DNA of 64,000 nucleotides from a bacterium (lineage in GTDB: Bacteria > Chloroflexota > Anaerolineae > Caldilineales > Caldilineaceae), in assembly GCA_016124945.1 (NCBI GenBank), contig WGMT01000069.1, positions 62,001-126,000 of the forward strand. Reading direction: 5' to 3'. Under the pieces are notes generated by a model. That model saw only the letters and a program-made list of their open reading frames with translations. It was not told the origin of the DNA and searched no databases. Position numbers and translations under genes: made by a program. Positions 30,537-42,590 of this stretch are shown here, one piece after another; within the stretch, counting starts at the first letter, position 1, and each line of letters begins with the position of its first letter.

Positions 30537-33170
30537 ATGATTGGGGATCAAGATAATTTGGATGACATGCTTTGGTACGACGATGAAAATGAAGAAAGCG
30601 ATGATGGCGAAGTCGTTTTCGAATCAGAGTCGTACAACGAAATCAACGGTGAGAGTGGCCAGGAAGCCGAAAAATCGATGATCTCAGATGATCTGCCCGT
30701 GCTGCCACTGCGCGGTGTGGTCGTCTACCCGATGATGTGGTTGCCGTTGACCATTGGTCAGCAACGCAGCATCAACCTGGTGGAAGATGCACTGCCCGAA
30801 AGTCGTATTATTGCGTTGGTCACCAGCCGCGATGAAAGCGTAGAAGAGCCTCTGCCTGCTGAGATCTATGAGATTGGCACGGCTGCGCAGGTTCACCGCG
30901 TACTCAAAGCACCCGACGGCACCATTCGCCTCGCTGTGCAGGGGTTGGAACGTATTCGCATTCGTGAGTACATCCAAGAGAAACCCTATTTGCGCGCCCG
31001 CGTTGAGGTGTTGCCTGAGACAGTTGAAGAAAGCCTTGAAGTTGAGGCGTTGACCCGTGCCGTTCAGGATCTCTTTCGCCGGTTGGTAGAGCTTGATGGG
31101 CAGATGCCCGACGAACTGGCTGTCATGGCGGCCAATGTAGAGAACGCCCGACAGCTTGCCTACCTTGTTGCCAGCAGCATGCGTCTGGAATTGGCAGATG
31201 CGCAGCAAATGCTCGAAATTGACTCGGTGCAAGAGAAACTGCTGCGGCTGACCCAACTTCTTAACAAGGAAGTGGATGTCCTCGAACTGGGGCACAAAAT
31301 CCAATCGCAGGCCCAAGGAGAAATGGAGCGCATGCAGCGCGATTTCTTCTTGCGTGAGCAGTTGAAAGCGATTCAGCGTGAATTGGGCGAAGAAGACGAA
31401 CAGGCCGCTGATATTCGCGAGTTAGAGGAGCGGATTGAGGCCGCCGGTCTTTCCGAAGAGGCGCAGAAAGAGGCGCAGCGCGAACTCAACCGTATGCGCC
31501 GTATGCCGATCCAGGCCGCCGAATACAGCGTGATCAAGACTTACCTGGATCTCATGGTCAGCCTGCCCTGGCAGAAGACCACCGAAGACAACCTGGACAT
31601 CAACCACGCCCGTAATGTCTTGAACGAAGATCACTACGGCCTGGATGAGATCAAAGATCGCATTCTTGAGTACCTGGCTGTGCGTAAATTGCGCTTTGAC
31701 CGCAAAGACGAGCGCACCGGCGAAGGCGAAGAGGACGTGCGCGACAAGATCCGCCGCGAACGCGAAGGTGTTGTCCTCTGTTTCGTGGGGCCGCCTGGTG
31801 TCGGTAAGACGAGCCTCGGCATCAGCATTGCCCGTGCCACCAATCGCAAATTCGTGCGTTTGGCCCTTGGTGGTGTGCGCGACGAAGCTGAGATTCGTGG
31901 CTTCCGCCGCACCTATATCGGCGCTATGCCCGGTCGTGTGATCCAAAGTTTGCGCCGTATTGAGAGCAAGAATCCCGTCTTCATGCTAGACGAAGTGGAC
32001 AAATTGGGGCGCGATTTCCGTGGGGATCCTACCAGCGCGCTGCTCGAAGTACTCGATCCCGAACAGAATCGAGAGTTCCGCGATCACTATCTCGACGTGC
32101 CATTCGATCTGAGCCAGGTGATGTTCATCACCACCGCCAATGTGCTGGATACGATCCCCAGCCCGTTACGCGACCGTATGGAGATCATCCAGCTCAGCAG
32201 CTACACCGAAGACGAAAAGGTGAAGATCGCCGAAGGCTACCTTGTGCCCCGCCAAATCAAAGAAAATGGGCTGCGCGCGGGTGAGCTGAGCTTCACCGAA
32301 ACGGCGCTGCGCGAGATGGTGCAGGGTTACACCCGCGAGGCCGGCGTACGCAACCTCGAACGCGAGATCGGCAAAGTCTGCCGGAAGTTTGCTGCGCGCA
32401 TCGCCGCAGATGAAGTAAGCGAAGATATGGTCATCGACGCCGTGGATTTGCCCATCTACCTGGGGAAACGCAAGTTCTTCAGTGAAGAGATCGCTGACCG
32501 TCTGCAAATTCCCGGTGTGGCTGTGGGCCTGTCGTGGACGATGACCGGTGGTGACATCCTCTTCTTCGAAGCGACCAAGATGCCTGGGCGCAAGGGCTTT
32601 GTGCTCACCGGGCAACTGGGCGACGTGATGAAAGAGAGCGCACAGGCGGCGTTAAGCTACGTGCGCAGCCGTGCTCGCGATCTGGGCATCGATCCCAGTT
32701 TCTTCCAAGATCTGGACATTCACCTGCACATCCCCGCCGGCTCGCTGCCTAAAGACGGCCCTAGCGCAGGGGTGACGATGGTGACGGCAATTGCCAGCCT
32801 TCTCACAGGGCGACCTGTCAAATCGAACATCGGTATGACAGGCGAAGTGACGCTGCGCGGCAAAGTCTTGCCCATCGGCGGGTTAAAAGAGAAGGTCCTC
32901 GCGGCCGCCCGCGTCGGGTTGGATACTGTCATCCTGCCCAAGCGTAACGAAGCCGATCTAGAGGATATCCCCGAGAACGTGCGCGACGAGATGAACTTTG
33001 TGTTGGTTGACACCGTCGACGAAGTGCTGGCCGCAGCCTTGGATGCGCCAACAAATGACGCCGGTGGAAACGGCGTTGTGCTGTCCCCTGCGGTGCAGGA
33101 TGGCGCACTGAACCAAGACGATGCAGAAGAGGAACCTTCCGGCCAGCAGGTTGACTACGTTTCGTCTTAA
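30537..33170 (+). CDS. lon: ATP-dependent protease Lon (LonA)
   Basis: Lon is a cytoplasmic AAA+ protease that degrades damaged and regulatory proteins. The 877-residue product starts at ATG 30537 behind AGGTTAGGATG. An unusual acidic extension of about 50 residues ([17 protein letters not shown]) precedes the LAN domain ([22 protein letters not shown]). A coiled-coil region follows ([26 protein letters not shown]), then the AAA+ module (Walker [18 protein letters not shown] Walker B, sensor region [10 protein letters not shown]). The peptidase domain has the catalytic Ser743 in PKDGPSAG and Lys784 in GGLKEK. Monocistronic; divergent from fchA. Confidence 0.97.
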   Translation: MIGDQDNLDDMLWYDDENEESDDGEVVFESESYNEINGESGQEAEKSMISDDLPVLPLRGVVVYPMMWLPLTIGQQRSINLVEDALPESRIIALVTSRDESVEEPLPAEIYEIGTAAQVHRVLKAPDGTIRLAVQGLERIRIREYIQEKPYLRARVEVLPETVEESLEVEALTRAVQDLFRRLVELDGQMPDELAVMAANVENARQLAYLVASSMRLELADAQQMLEIDSVQEKLLRLTQLLNKEVDVLELGHKIQSQAQGEMERMQRDFFLREQLKAIQRELGEEDEQAADIRELEERIEAAGLSEEAQKEAQRELNRMRRMPIQAAEYSVIKTYLDLMVSLPWQKTTEDNLDINHARNVLNEDHYGLDEIKDRILEYLAVRKLRFDRKDERTGEGEEDVRDKIRREREGVVLCFVGPPGVGKTSLGISIARATNRKFVRLALGGVRDEAEIRGFRRTYIGAMPGRVIQSLRRIESKNPVFMLDEVDKLGRDFRGDPTSALLEVLDPEQNREFRDHYLDVPFDLSQVMFITTANVLDTIPSPLRDRMEIIQLSSYTEDEKVKIAEGYLVPRQIKENGLRAGELSFTETALREMVQGYTREAGVRNLEREIGKVCRKFAARIAADEVSEDMVIDAVDLPIYLGKRKFFSEEIADRLQIPGVAVGLSWTMTGGDILFFEATKMPGRKGFVLTGQLGDVMKESAQAALSYVRSRARDLGIDPSFFQDLDIHLHIPAGSLPKDGPSAGVTMVTAIASLLTGRPVKSNIGMTGEVTLRGKVLPIGGLKEKVLAAARVGLDTVILPKRNEADLEDIPENVRDEMNFVLVDTVDEVLAAALDAPTNDAGGNGVVLSPAVQDGALNQDDAEEEPSGQQVDYVSS

Positions 33171-33845
33171 AGTAGTTTTACTTTGAAAGTTTCGCATATA
33201 CACTTTTCTTGAGTTTCTTTTCAGGTAGTGTATAATATGTTGTGTGTAGCTGACGTTTTTCTTAGTAGCTACAGATTGATTTGTGTTAATTTAGGCGTTT
33301 TCCATTGATATGGCCCCATGTGGGGCCAGGTAAACGTCGGCTGGATGTCAGACGTTTTCGGGGTGAGATCCAAGCCGTTTTGCACCAAATCGAGTGTGCT
33401 TGTTCTGAACTTTCTCGGTTCTGTTGTTGTTTACCATTCGCTCTCCTGGCGTGTCTTCGTTTTACATCGAATTGACCCAACGAGAGACGTGAAATTTCAA
33501 CACAGCCAAGATTTCTATTGAGCAATCACAACGAAGGTGAAGCCAATTTTGAGGTGGCCGCTTGAAGTGTGCCTCTCATAGGTACAGTTGCTTTGGTTCT
33601 GTTTTCTACTGCTGTTTCTACTGTTGAGTGTAGATTCTGCTGTGTAGATTCTGCTGTGTAAATTTGTTGGGTGCTTGGTCTTTCTCTGATTTTTGTTGTG
33701 GTTCGGGGCGGTTGTCTCGTCCAGAACATTGCCGGAGATGGCTGACGCCACAATGACCAAAGCGTGTGTCGTTGTTTCACCGGTGAAGACGGCCGGATTC
33801 CTCTGAAGCGAAACCAGCTATTGATGAAAGGATTGTGATGGTTTC
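33171..33845 (+). promoter_or_regulatory. Long non-coding gap with a sigma-70-type promoter
   Basis: TTGAGT (33209-33214), a 16-base spacer and consensus TATAAT (33231-33236) make a good promoter. The first coding frame on this strand begins 600 bases later at 33846. Between them are the hairpin TGGCCCCA-TG-TGGGGCCA (33311-33328), a possible stem AAACGTC...GACGTTT (about 33330-33357), and direct repeats of GTGTAGATTCTGCT (about 33629-33660). The composition is T-rich and I see no coding frame with a binding site. It could be a small RNA gene or a long leader. Confidence 0.5.
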
Positions 33846-35663
33846 GTGAGCAGGAGAAAAAAATCGAATAGCAGTGGTCGCCAGAATGAGAGCCCTGCAC
33901 AGCCTACAAAGTTGACCTGGTACAAGGTGGATCTGCATCTGCATACGCCTGCGTCCCACGACTATGAACAGCCTGGGGTGACCTTTCTGGAGTGGTTGCG
34001 TAAAGCAGCCGAGAAAGAGTTGGATATTGTGGCCATTACCGATCACAACACTGTGGCCGGTGTGGCAAGGGTTCGGCAGGAAATTGAATGGCTTGGCCGT
34101 TTAGAGTCTGAAGGTCGCCTGCACCAGGACGAAAAAGATCGGCTTGATGAATGGCGAAGGCTCGCCAATCAGGTATTGGTACTGCCGGGGTTTGAATTCA
34201 CCGCAACATTTGGTTTCCATATTTTAGGTATCTTCCCGCCTGAAACGAGTGTGCGTCAATTGGAGCATGTGCTCCTCTCGCTCAATGTTCCCGCCGACAA
34301 ACTTGATGCCGGCTCGACTGAGACCGGTGCAGGTACTGACGTGTTGACCGCCTACGAGGTCATCCGCAAAGCAGGCGGGCTGCCCATTGCCGCCCACGCC
34401 AACAGTACCCACGGCGTGGCCATGCGCAACTTCCCCTTTGGTGGACAAACCAAGATTGCCTATACCCAGAACGAAAATCTGCTTGCGCTCGAGGTCACCG
34501 ATTTCGACAACCGTAGCAGACGAGCAACGTCGCGCTTCTTCAACGGATCGAAGCCCGAGTATCCGCGTCGTATGCACTGTCTTCAAGGTAGCGACGCACA
34601 TCGCCTTGTGGCGGATCCCAAGAACCCGAAGCGATTAGGAATTGGGGATCGCGTCTCTGAACTGCTGTTACCTGAGGCGTCGTTTGAGGCGATTCGCGAC
34701 CTGTTGCAGAGTAAATCGTTCGACCGCATCCGCGCCTACCGGCCCAAGGACAAACCCATCGACTACCTGGCTGTAGCCCGCAACGAAGGCGCCAACATGG
34801 TGCAGAGTTTCCATGAATCGGCCAACAAGGTGGGTGGGCGTCAGGCCGCTATTCTGGCAGATATTTGTGCCTTTGCCAACACGGATGGTGGTGTTGTCTA
34901 CGTAGGCGCCAGTCTGCGTAAAGGGCCGGTAAAGGGGCTACCCCACCCGGCGCAAGTGCAGCAGGAATTGCAGCAGGCGTTGGCCGAACGCCTTGCTCCA
35001 CCCTTAGAGTTGAAGTATGAAGTGGTGCAGAGTGACAACGCCAAGGTGCTACGCATCAGCGTCAGCGAGGGTGAGGACAAACCCTACTGTCTCGACGGGT
35101 CGAAGTTTTACGTGCGCAACGATGCTGAGACGGATCTGGCTGTACGCGATGAAATCGTGGCCCTGGTGCTTGAATCTGTGAACGCAGACGGCAGTGGATC
35201 GAGCCGGGGTAGCAGCAATGGTGGCGGTGGACGCCGTCAGCGCGGCGCACAGGCGCCGTCTGTGGCAAAGGATGCACCTGCCACACCTCCTCCGTCAGGT
35301 GATCCGTTTTACCTTCCGCAGATGGGTGTGGAATTGGTCTCCTCGGAGACGCGCAGCGGCATCAATTACTATGTCGTGCGCGACATGCGCAATGGTCGAA
35401 CCGTGAGCAACGTCACCCGTCGCGGAGCGCGCAAGCTGTGGAACTATGCCATTGCCCAAGCAGAGGACCAGCCGGTCGATCCCAACAAGGTGCAATGGAA
35501 GGACAACGTGGCATTGCTTCGCTCCGACAAGCGCGCTGGTAAGGTGCGCTACGATCTGGTGTTACGCGAAAACGGCAGTATGCGCGTCTTCTACGGTGTC
35601 ACCGAAGATGGTATGGAAGGGCAATGGGCGCAGTTTGTGGAAGAGGAAGAAGAAACAAGCTGA
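33846..35663 (+). CDS. PHP-domain phosphoesterase fused to an AlbA_2-type DNA-binding domain
   Basis: The 605-residue protein starts at GTG 33846; GAAAGGA lies about 12 bases upstream. Residues 20-300 are a PHP domain: [13 protein letters not shown] (metal His pair), [31 protein letters not shown] and LQGSDAHRL supply the expected metal ligands. Residues 310-430 match the AlbA_2/Schlafen-type domain ([51 protein letters not shown]). A Gly/Ser-rich hinge leads to a C-terminal 125-residue domain ([13 protein letters not shown]...[18 protein letters not shown]). A nuclease or phosphatase role linked to DNA or RNA is inferred from the two domains. I cannot name the family. Confidence 0.75.
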   Translation: MSRRKKSNSSGRQNESPAQPTKLTWYKVDLHLHTPASHDYEQPGVTFLEWLRKAAEKELDIVAITDHNTVAGVARVRQEIEWLGRLESEGRLHQDEKDRLDEWRRLANQVLVLPGFEFTATFGFHILGIFPPETSVRQLEHVLLSLNVPADKLDAGSTETGAGTDVLTAYEVIRKAGGLPIAAHANSTHGVAMRNFPFGGQTKIAYTQNENLLALEVTDFDNRSRRATSRFFNGSKPEYPRRMHCLQGSDAHRLVADPKNPKRLGIGDRVSELLLPEASFEAIRDLLQSKSFDRIRAYRPKDKPIDYLAVARNEGANMVQSFHESANKVGGRQAAILADICAFANTDGGVVYVGASLRKGPVKGLPHPAQVQQELQQALAERLAPPLELKYEVVQSDNAKVLRISVSEGEDKPYCLDGSKFYVRNDAETDLAVRDEIVALVLESVNADGSGSSRGSSNGGGGRRQRGAQAPSVAKDAPATPPPSGDPFYLPQMGVELVSSETRSGINYYVVRDMRNGRTVSNVTRRGARKLWNYAIAQAEDQPVDPNKVQWKDNVALLRSDKRAGKVRYDLVLRENGSMRVFYGVTEDGMEGQWAQFVEEEEETS

Positions 35664-35776
35664 CGCCACACAAATTGATGAACAAGGGGACGGCGTCAGC
35701 CGTCCTCTTTTTGCTTCAACGAGCAGTTTGTGACTGGTGGTTCGTCATTGGGTCGCTTAAATCGAAAGGAAGTGTC

Positions 35777-37599
<1,823 letters not shown>

Positions 37600-37609
<10 letters not shown>

Positions 37610-38556
37610 ATCACCACAACCAGCGCCACTACCCACAGAATGATGGCGATCAGGAAGGGTTTGTCCTGGAGGATGAGATCCTCGGGCGCGCCGCCAAGCT
37701 TGCGCACGTGGATCAGGTAGAGGTAGCGTAGAATGCCGTAGAAAACAAAGGGGACGGTAAAGAGCATCTTGCCGTCCCTGGCCAGGGACGTCTCGGCTTC
37801 GAAACTGTATAGCGTATACGAAACCAGCGCGCTCGTAGTCACCAGGCCGATGATTTGATCGAGGAAGGGTAGATTGTAGTGCTCCAGGCTGGCGCGGTGG
37901 GTGCCTGCATCCGCTTCAAGTAGGGCGATTTCATGGCGGCGCTTGCCAAAGCCCATGAAGAGCGCCACCAACGTGACACAGACATAGAGCCACGGGCTGA
38001 AGTTTTGCACATCCACCACGAGGACGCCAGCCACCACACGCAACACAAAACCGGCGGCGATGGTCATGACGTCGATGAGCACAATGTTTTTGAGGTAGAA
38101 GCTGTAGGCCAGGTTTTGAATCAAGTAGACGCCGACAACCGCCCCCGCCCAAAGATCAACTATCCCCATCGCCACCACGCTGATCACGGCGAAAGCCAGC
38201 GCCATGATCCCCGCCAACGTCGGGCTGAGCTGTCCACTGGCGAGAGGACGCAGCCGTTTGCGTGGATGCTGGCGATCCTTCTCGATGTCGACGAGGTCGT
38301 TGAGTAAGTAGACGGAACTCGATGCGAGACAGAAGCAGAAAAAGGCAACCAGCACACGCTCAAGCATGACGAACTCGAAGAGCTTGCCATCGAAAACCAG
38401 TGGCGCCAGCACAAAACTGTTCTTTGTCCACTGTTTGATGCGCATCGTTTTGATCAAGCCGCGGATGCTGTTTGCAGGCGATCTTACGGGCCGTGCTGTA
38501 CGTTCTCTCACTGTGCGCTCGCTCGTGGTCGAGGGTGTTCTTGGCTCCTTCTTCAT
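37600..38556 (-). CDS. UbiA-family prenyltransferase, decaprenyl-phosphate phosphoribosyltransferase-like
   Basis: The 318-residue membrane protein has about nine predicted helices after a basic N-terminus. The motif MRIKQWTKNSFVLAPL and the Asp-rich LLNDLVDIEKDRQHPRKRLRPLASGQ are the pattern of the UbiA subfamily that includes mycobacterial DPPR synthase (Rv3806c). That enzyme joins polyprenyl phosphate to phosphoribosyl pyrophosphate. A second Asp-rich region normally lies in a later loop, here near EALLEADAGTH. A role in polyprenyl-linked pentose (arabinose or ribose) donor synthesis for cell-envelope glycans is therefore likely, but other UbiA activities are possible. Its 3' end overlaps pepF by ten bases. 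Confidence 0.8.
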
Positions 38557-38813
38557 GTCCTGTGCTTTCTAAGTGCTTATCCTGAAATGACAGTTTACAG
38601 CAGTAAGAACTGTCTTCATTGGTCCGGCTATTGGGCCGCTGTCAATTTCAAGAAAGAAACTTTCAAGAGAGAAACAAAGCGCCCTTCCGATCATTTGCCC
38701 GAAGCTGGGCGCATGGATCATACTTTAGCCCTTGAATATACGTCAACAATAACCGGCAATAACAAGCGTCAGACTTGTGCAGCATTCATCAAGGCTTTCC
38801 TGAGAACGGCATC

Positions 38814-39620
38814 ATGGCGAAACAAGCAAAGGAACGGCTGGATCGGCTGCTGGTCACCCGAGAATTGGTGGAAAGCCGCGAACAAGGACGTCGCCTGATC
38901 ATGGCGGGCGAGGTGCTTGTAGACGAACAGATGGTGGACAAACCGGGCCAGCCGGTACCGGTAGACGCTGTGATCCGGGTGCGTGCGCAACCCAAATATG
39001 TGAGCCGCGGCGGGCTCAAGCTAGAGGCCGCACTCGACGCCTTCGCCTTGGATGTAACAGGATTGACAGCGGTGGATGTGGGCGCCAGCACAGGCGGCTT
39101 TACCGATTGTCTTCTACAGCGTGGGGCGGCGCAGGTCTACGCAGTTGACGTGGGTTACGGACAACTGGCGTGGAAACTACGCCAGGATCCCCGTGTGGTG
39201 GTGCTGGAACGCACCAACATTCGTCACCTTGAAGCGCTGCCTGAGGGTGTCCTCGCTGATCTGGCTGTGATCGATGCCAGTTTCATCGGGCTGGGATTGG
39301 TGTTGCCGCCGACGTTGCGGTTGCTGAATCCTAACGGTCAGATTGTGGCGTTGATCAAGCCGCAGTTTGAGGCTGGGCGGGCGCAGGTAGGCAAGGGTGG
39401 CGTGGTGCGCGATCGTAGGGTCCACCGCCATGTGATTGAAGAAGTGATGGCACTCGCCCACACCCAAGGACTTGCGGTGGCGGGGATCGTAGTGTCCCCG
39501 GCCCCTGGCCCAGCCGGAAACATCGAGTTTTTGATCTGGTTGAAGCGAGGTGAAGACGAAATCGACCTGGAACAGGCTGTGTTGCGTGCGCTGAGCCAGG
39601 CCGATACGTTGGATGTATAG
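38814..39620 (+). CDS. tlyA: TlyA-family rRNA 2'-O-methyltransferase
   Basis: The 268-residue protein starts at ATG 38814, preceded by a weak GAGAACGG; an in-frame GTG lies 13 codons upstream. An N-terminal S4 RNA-binding domain ([30 protein letters not shown]) precedes a Rossmann methyltransferase domain ([20 protein letters not shown] for SAM binding, [37 protein letters not shown] with the catalytic Lys). In mycobacteria TlyA methylates 16S C1409 and 23S C1920. The older name hemolysin refers to an indirect effect. Monocistronic; convergent with the serine protease. Confidence 0.93.
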   Translation: MAKQAKERLDRLLVTRELVESREQGRRLIMAGEVLVDEQMVDKPGQPVPVDAVIRVRAQPKYVSRGGLKLEAALDAFALDVTGLTAVDVGASTGGFTDCLLQRGAAQVYAVDVGYGQLAWKLRQDPRVVVLERTNIRHLEALPEGVLADLAVIDASFIGLGLVLPPTLRLLNPNGQIVALIKPQFEAGRAQVGKGGVVRDRRVHRHVIEEVMALAHTQGLAVAGIVVSPAPGPAGNIEFLIWLKRGEDEIDLEQAVLRALSQADTLDV

Positions 39621-39636
39621 ACGGGTGTAGTCTGTA

Positions 39637-42570
39637 TTATTCTTTGGCGTCGGGGTTCGAGAGGACGTTCGGCATGTAGAGGTTGCGCGTTGTGATTTCA
39701 ATGTCCGGCGCTGGGAAGGTCTGCGCTACGGTGACCGTTTTTGTGACGGTCGACGCAGCGGATTTGATGATGATCTCCACAATGTCTTCTACACCAAAGG
39801 TGTAGATATCCCCGCTTGGTGTGCGTGCATTTCCAAGATTGACATACCAATAACCGTTGCCATCGAGCAAGCCTGTCAGTGGCAGTGACTTGTCGACTGT
39901 CCCGGCGTCGTCTGCGTTGATGAGGGTCAACTTCACCTGCATCGCCGTCGATGGTGATCGTCCTGCTGTCTGCCAGATGCGTCCATACGCTGAGTGGCTT
40001 TGGGGGATGGTGTTGGGCGTCTTCAGTGTGGTGAACGTACCGCTCCGGCTGTCGAAACCGTCATCCACATAGTTTGAGAATAGGGTGAACTGGTAGGAGG
40101 TTTCGGGGGCGAGGCCTGTCACCTGTACGTAGTGGAGCGTGTCAACCGTCTGCGCGCCGCGCACATCGTCGATCACGGCAACGATCTGTCCATTCCGACT
40201 GATCTCCAGCCAACTATTGGCGGGAGCATCCGTCCACCACGAGAGGACGGCACTGCCGTCTGTGAGATTGGAGACAAGCGCGTTGTTGGGGGGCACCGTC
40301 TGTTGCGCGAGTGTGGAAGGAGAGCGAGTCGGCTGATCGGTCTCTGCGGCAGTGGCGAACGTAGGCGCGTTCTGCGTCTTGACGAAGTAGCCGTCTCCCT
40401 GTACCACGGCAAAGTTGTTAAATCCCTCAGTACAGATGTGACCATCCCAGCCGGCGGCAAACCAGCGGTTTACTTCCACCGACTGTTGTGGGAGTGAAAT
40501 GGATTCGCATAGCGAAGATGCGTTGGCTGCGTTCCAATAAGCGCCGTTGACGCCGTTCCATCCTAGCATTGTGCTTGCTTCCGCGGCGGGCGACAAGGGT
40601 AATCCGCCCAGATCAATGACGCCTGGTCCGTTGTGGCGTATGAAGTAGGCGGTGTCGCTTTGCAGATCGAAGTTATTGGCGTTGACGCCACAGATGTGTC
40701 CCGTCCACTGGTTATTGTGCCAGCGGACTACTTCAACCGGTAGCCCCGTGGTGGCGTCCTGTTTCATCTGGGCACAGAGACGTTCGGCTGAGAAGCGCCC
40801 AACGGGTTGAACAGGCAACGCCACCAGGTTCCAGCCTGTGTTGAGGGCGCGGGCAACCCGCTGCAACGAGACAACCGTGATAGTGGGGGCGGGGGCATCG
40901 TTATTGGTGTCCAGCGCAACGCCGGCGGCCAGATTCGGCGCGCATTGCACTTCGAGGCTCAATCTGTCTCCGCTCAGTGAGTAGAGAAAGTAGCCGTCCA
41001 ATGTTGCGGTACGGGTGTTGCCTAGATCGAGTGTCCAAAATCCGGTTTCGTCGCTGCGGGTGGCGAGTAAGGCCGAAATGCCTGGGCTGCCCACTGGATC
41101 GCGATTAACGATTTCGGCCAGAACCGTGCAACCTGTTGCAGGCAGGCCGTTGCTGTCTTCGATAAAACCGCGCACATTGTCGCTGTTGGGCAGTACCAGG
41201 GTGCGGCCTGTGGTGACGCGGTAGTAGCTGCCGAGATTGTCGTCGATGTGATCGCCGGAGCGTACGTAGAAGTAGTAGGTGGTTTGTGCCGCCAGCCCGG
41301 TGGCTGTGGCAAAGTGGGATTGTCCTGTGGCCGGGCTGTTGAAGACGCGGGGGGTATTGGCCAGCTCAGATGGGCTGCCGGCGACGTAGAGTGCCCCGTT
41401 GAGCGCGTTTTCGGTTGTCCACGATACGCTGAAGACGCTGTCGCGTACGTTGCTCGTGCGCAGTGAACGAATCATTTTGCGCGCATAGTTGGGGGTAGCT
41501 GTCGGCGTCGGGTTTGGCGTCACTGCGCTGGGGGTGGGGGTTGCATTTGGCGCAGGTGTGGGTGTTGGCTCTGGTGTGCCGATTTTTGACTGGATCCATT
41601 CGCCTAACGTACCAATCCGGGTGTAGACGCCATAGAGATTAGGTTCAGCGCAGCCAATGCCCCAACTTGTAATGCCTGCTTGTAGCCAGCCCCCCTGGGG
41701 ATTGGGCACCATGAGCGGGCCGCCGCTGTCACCGTGGCAGGCGTCTTTGCCACCTTCGGCGAAACCGGCGCAGAGCATACGACTTGTCACCTTGCCGTTG
41801 TACGAGGCGGGTGCGTTGCAGATGTCATTCGATACCACCGGCACCTGCACCTGCCGTAACACATCGGAATAACTGCCGGGGCCGTTTTCTAGGGTGTCGC
41901 CCCAGCCGACAATCGTAGAAAGCACGCCGGGCGCGCTTAGTAGAATGTCATCGATGGGCACAAGTTCAATGGGCGACAAGGTGCTGTTCTGGCTGAGCCT
42001 CAGCAGGGCGATGTCATAATCGAAGGTGGCGCCGTTGTAGTTGGGATGAAAGATGACTTCCACCACGTCGATGCGTTCACCGTCGCTGTCGCTCAAGCGA
42101 TGCCGCCCGATGAGCACGTCTATGGCCGAGGGGGGAAGTGGTCGGTAGAAGGCGTCATCGGCGCAATGGGCCGCCGTGAGCACCCAACCCGGGCGAATCA
42201 ACGATCCGCCGCAGATCCAGCCGTCTTGTTCGTTGGTGGCGTTGCTGCGAATAATGGCTGTTACCCAGGGGTAGGCGTCCTCGGGCGCTTCTTCGCCGCC
42301 GACAATCGCCGGCAGCACCTCACTGGTCGCTTTTTCGTTAGAGAAGGGTGTGATGTGGGGCGTTGGCGTTGCGTCACTCGGCAAAATCGTCGAGTCACTA
42401 ACAACAGGGAGGGTAGGCGCTTGTTGTGTGCTTATGCCAACGCCGGCGTAAGTTGTTGTTTTTGGGCCAACCAGGGCAAAGACAACGAAAAAGACAACGA
42501 AAAAGACAAGGATAAAGACTATGAACGAGACGGAGGAGAAGATACGAACGATGGTGGTGCGATGTTTCAT
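39637..42570 (-). CDS. Secreted trypsin-like serine protease with multiple C-terminal modules
   Basis: The 977-residue protein starts at ATG 42570. A membrane segment (about residues 10-34) is partly encoded by a 12-nt repeat, and a Thr/Pro stretch follows. An S1A protease domain begins at IVGG (residue 89) and carries the triad: LTAAHC (His), FDYDIALLRL (Asp) and GDSGGPLM (Ser), with Cys pairs typical of secreted trypsins. The IVGG preceded by a propeptide suggests activation by cleavage. After a Thr/Pro linker (about residue 335-370) come Fn3-like and repeated beta-rich modules with two related blocks of about 80 residues (VARALNTGWNLVALPVQP...), ending near NVLSNPDAKE. It is an exported or surface protease; trypsin-like enzymes of this type are uncommon in bacteria. 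Confidence 0.85.
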   Translation of the reverse strand: MKHRTTIVRIFSSVSFIVFILVFFVVFFVVFALVGPKTTTYAGVGISTQQAPTLPVVSDSTILPSDATPTPHITPFSNEKATSEVLPAIVGGEEAPEDAYPWVTAIIRSNATNEQDGWICGGSLIRPGWVLTAAHCADDAFYRPLPPSAIDVLIGRHRLSDSDGERIDVVEVIFHPNYNGATFDYDIALLRLSQNSTLSPIELVPIDDILLSAPGVLSTIVGWGDTLENGPGSYSDVLRQVQVPVVSNDICNAPASYNGKVTSRMLCAGFAEGGKDACHGDSGGPLMVPNPQGGWLQAGITSWGIGCAEPNLYGVYTRIGTLGEWIQSKIGTPEPTPTPAPNATPTPSAVTPNPTPTATPNYARKMIRSLRTSNVRDSVFSVSWTTENALNGALYVAGSPSELANTPRVFNSPATGQSHFATATGLAAQTTYYFYVRSGDHIDDNLGSYYRVTTGRTLVLPNSDNVRGFIEDSNGLPATGCTVLAEIVNRDPVGSPGISALLATRSDETGFWTLDLGNTRTATLDGYFLYSLSGDRLSLEVQCAPNLAAGVALDTNNDAPAPTITVVSLQRVARALNTGWNLVALPVQPVGRFSAERLCAQMKQDATTGLPVEVVRWHNNQWTGHICGVNANNFDLQSDTAYFIRHNGPGVIDLGGLPLSPAAEASTMLGWNGVNGAYWNAANASSLCESISLPQQSVEVNRWFAAGWDGHICTEGFNNFAVVQGDGYFVKTQNAPTFATAAETDQPTRSPSTLAQQTVPPNNALVSNLTDGSAVLSWWTDAPANSWLEISRNGQIVAVIDDVRGAQTVDTLHYVQVTGLAPETSYQFTLFSNYVDDGFDSRSGTFTTLKTPNTIPQSHSAYGRIWQTAGRSPSTAMQVKLTLINADDAGTVDKSLPLTGLLDGNGYWYVNLGNARTPSGDIYTFGVEDIVEIIIKSAASTVTKTVTVAQTFPAPDIEITTRNLYMPNVLSNPDAKE
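42478..42519 (-). repeat. In-frame 12-nt repeats in the protease membrane segment
   Basis: AAAGACAACGAA occurs twice, then AAAGACAAGGAT, then AAAGAC (plus-strand sense) without spacers. On the coding strand this encodes hydrophobic FVVF units in the predicted membrane segment. The core GACAACGAAA word is the same as in the fchA repeat at 30113-30160. Confidence 0.88.
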
Positions 42571-42590
42571 GAATTGAACTCTCGTTGATG

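Noticed and set aside
38587-38898. Plus-strand frame upstream of tlyA
   Set aside because: It overlaps tlyA in another phase, has no binding site and no family match.
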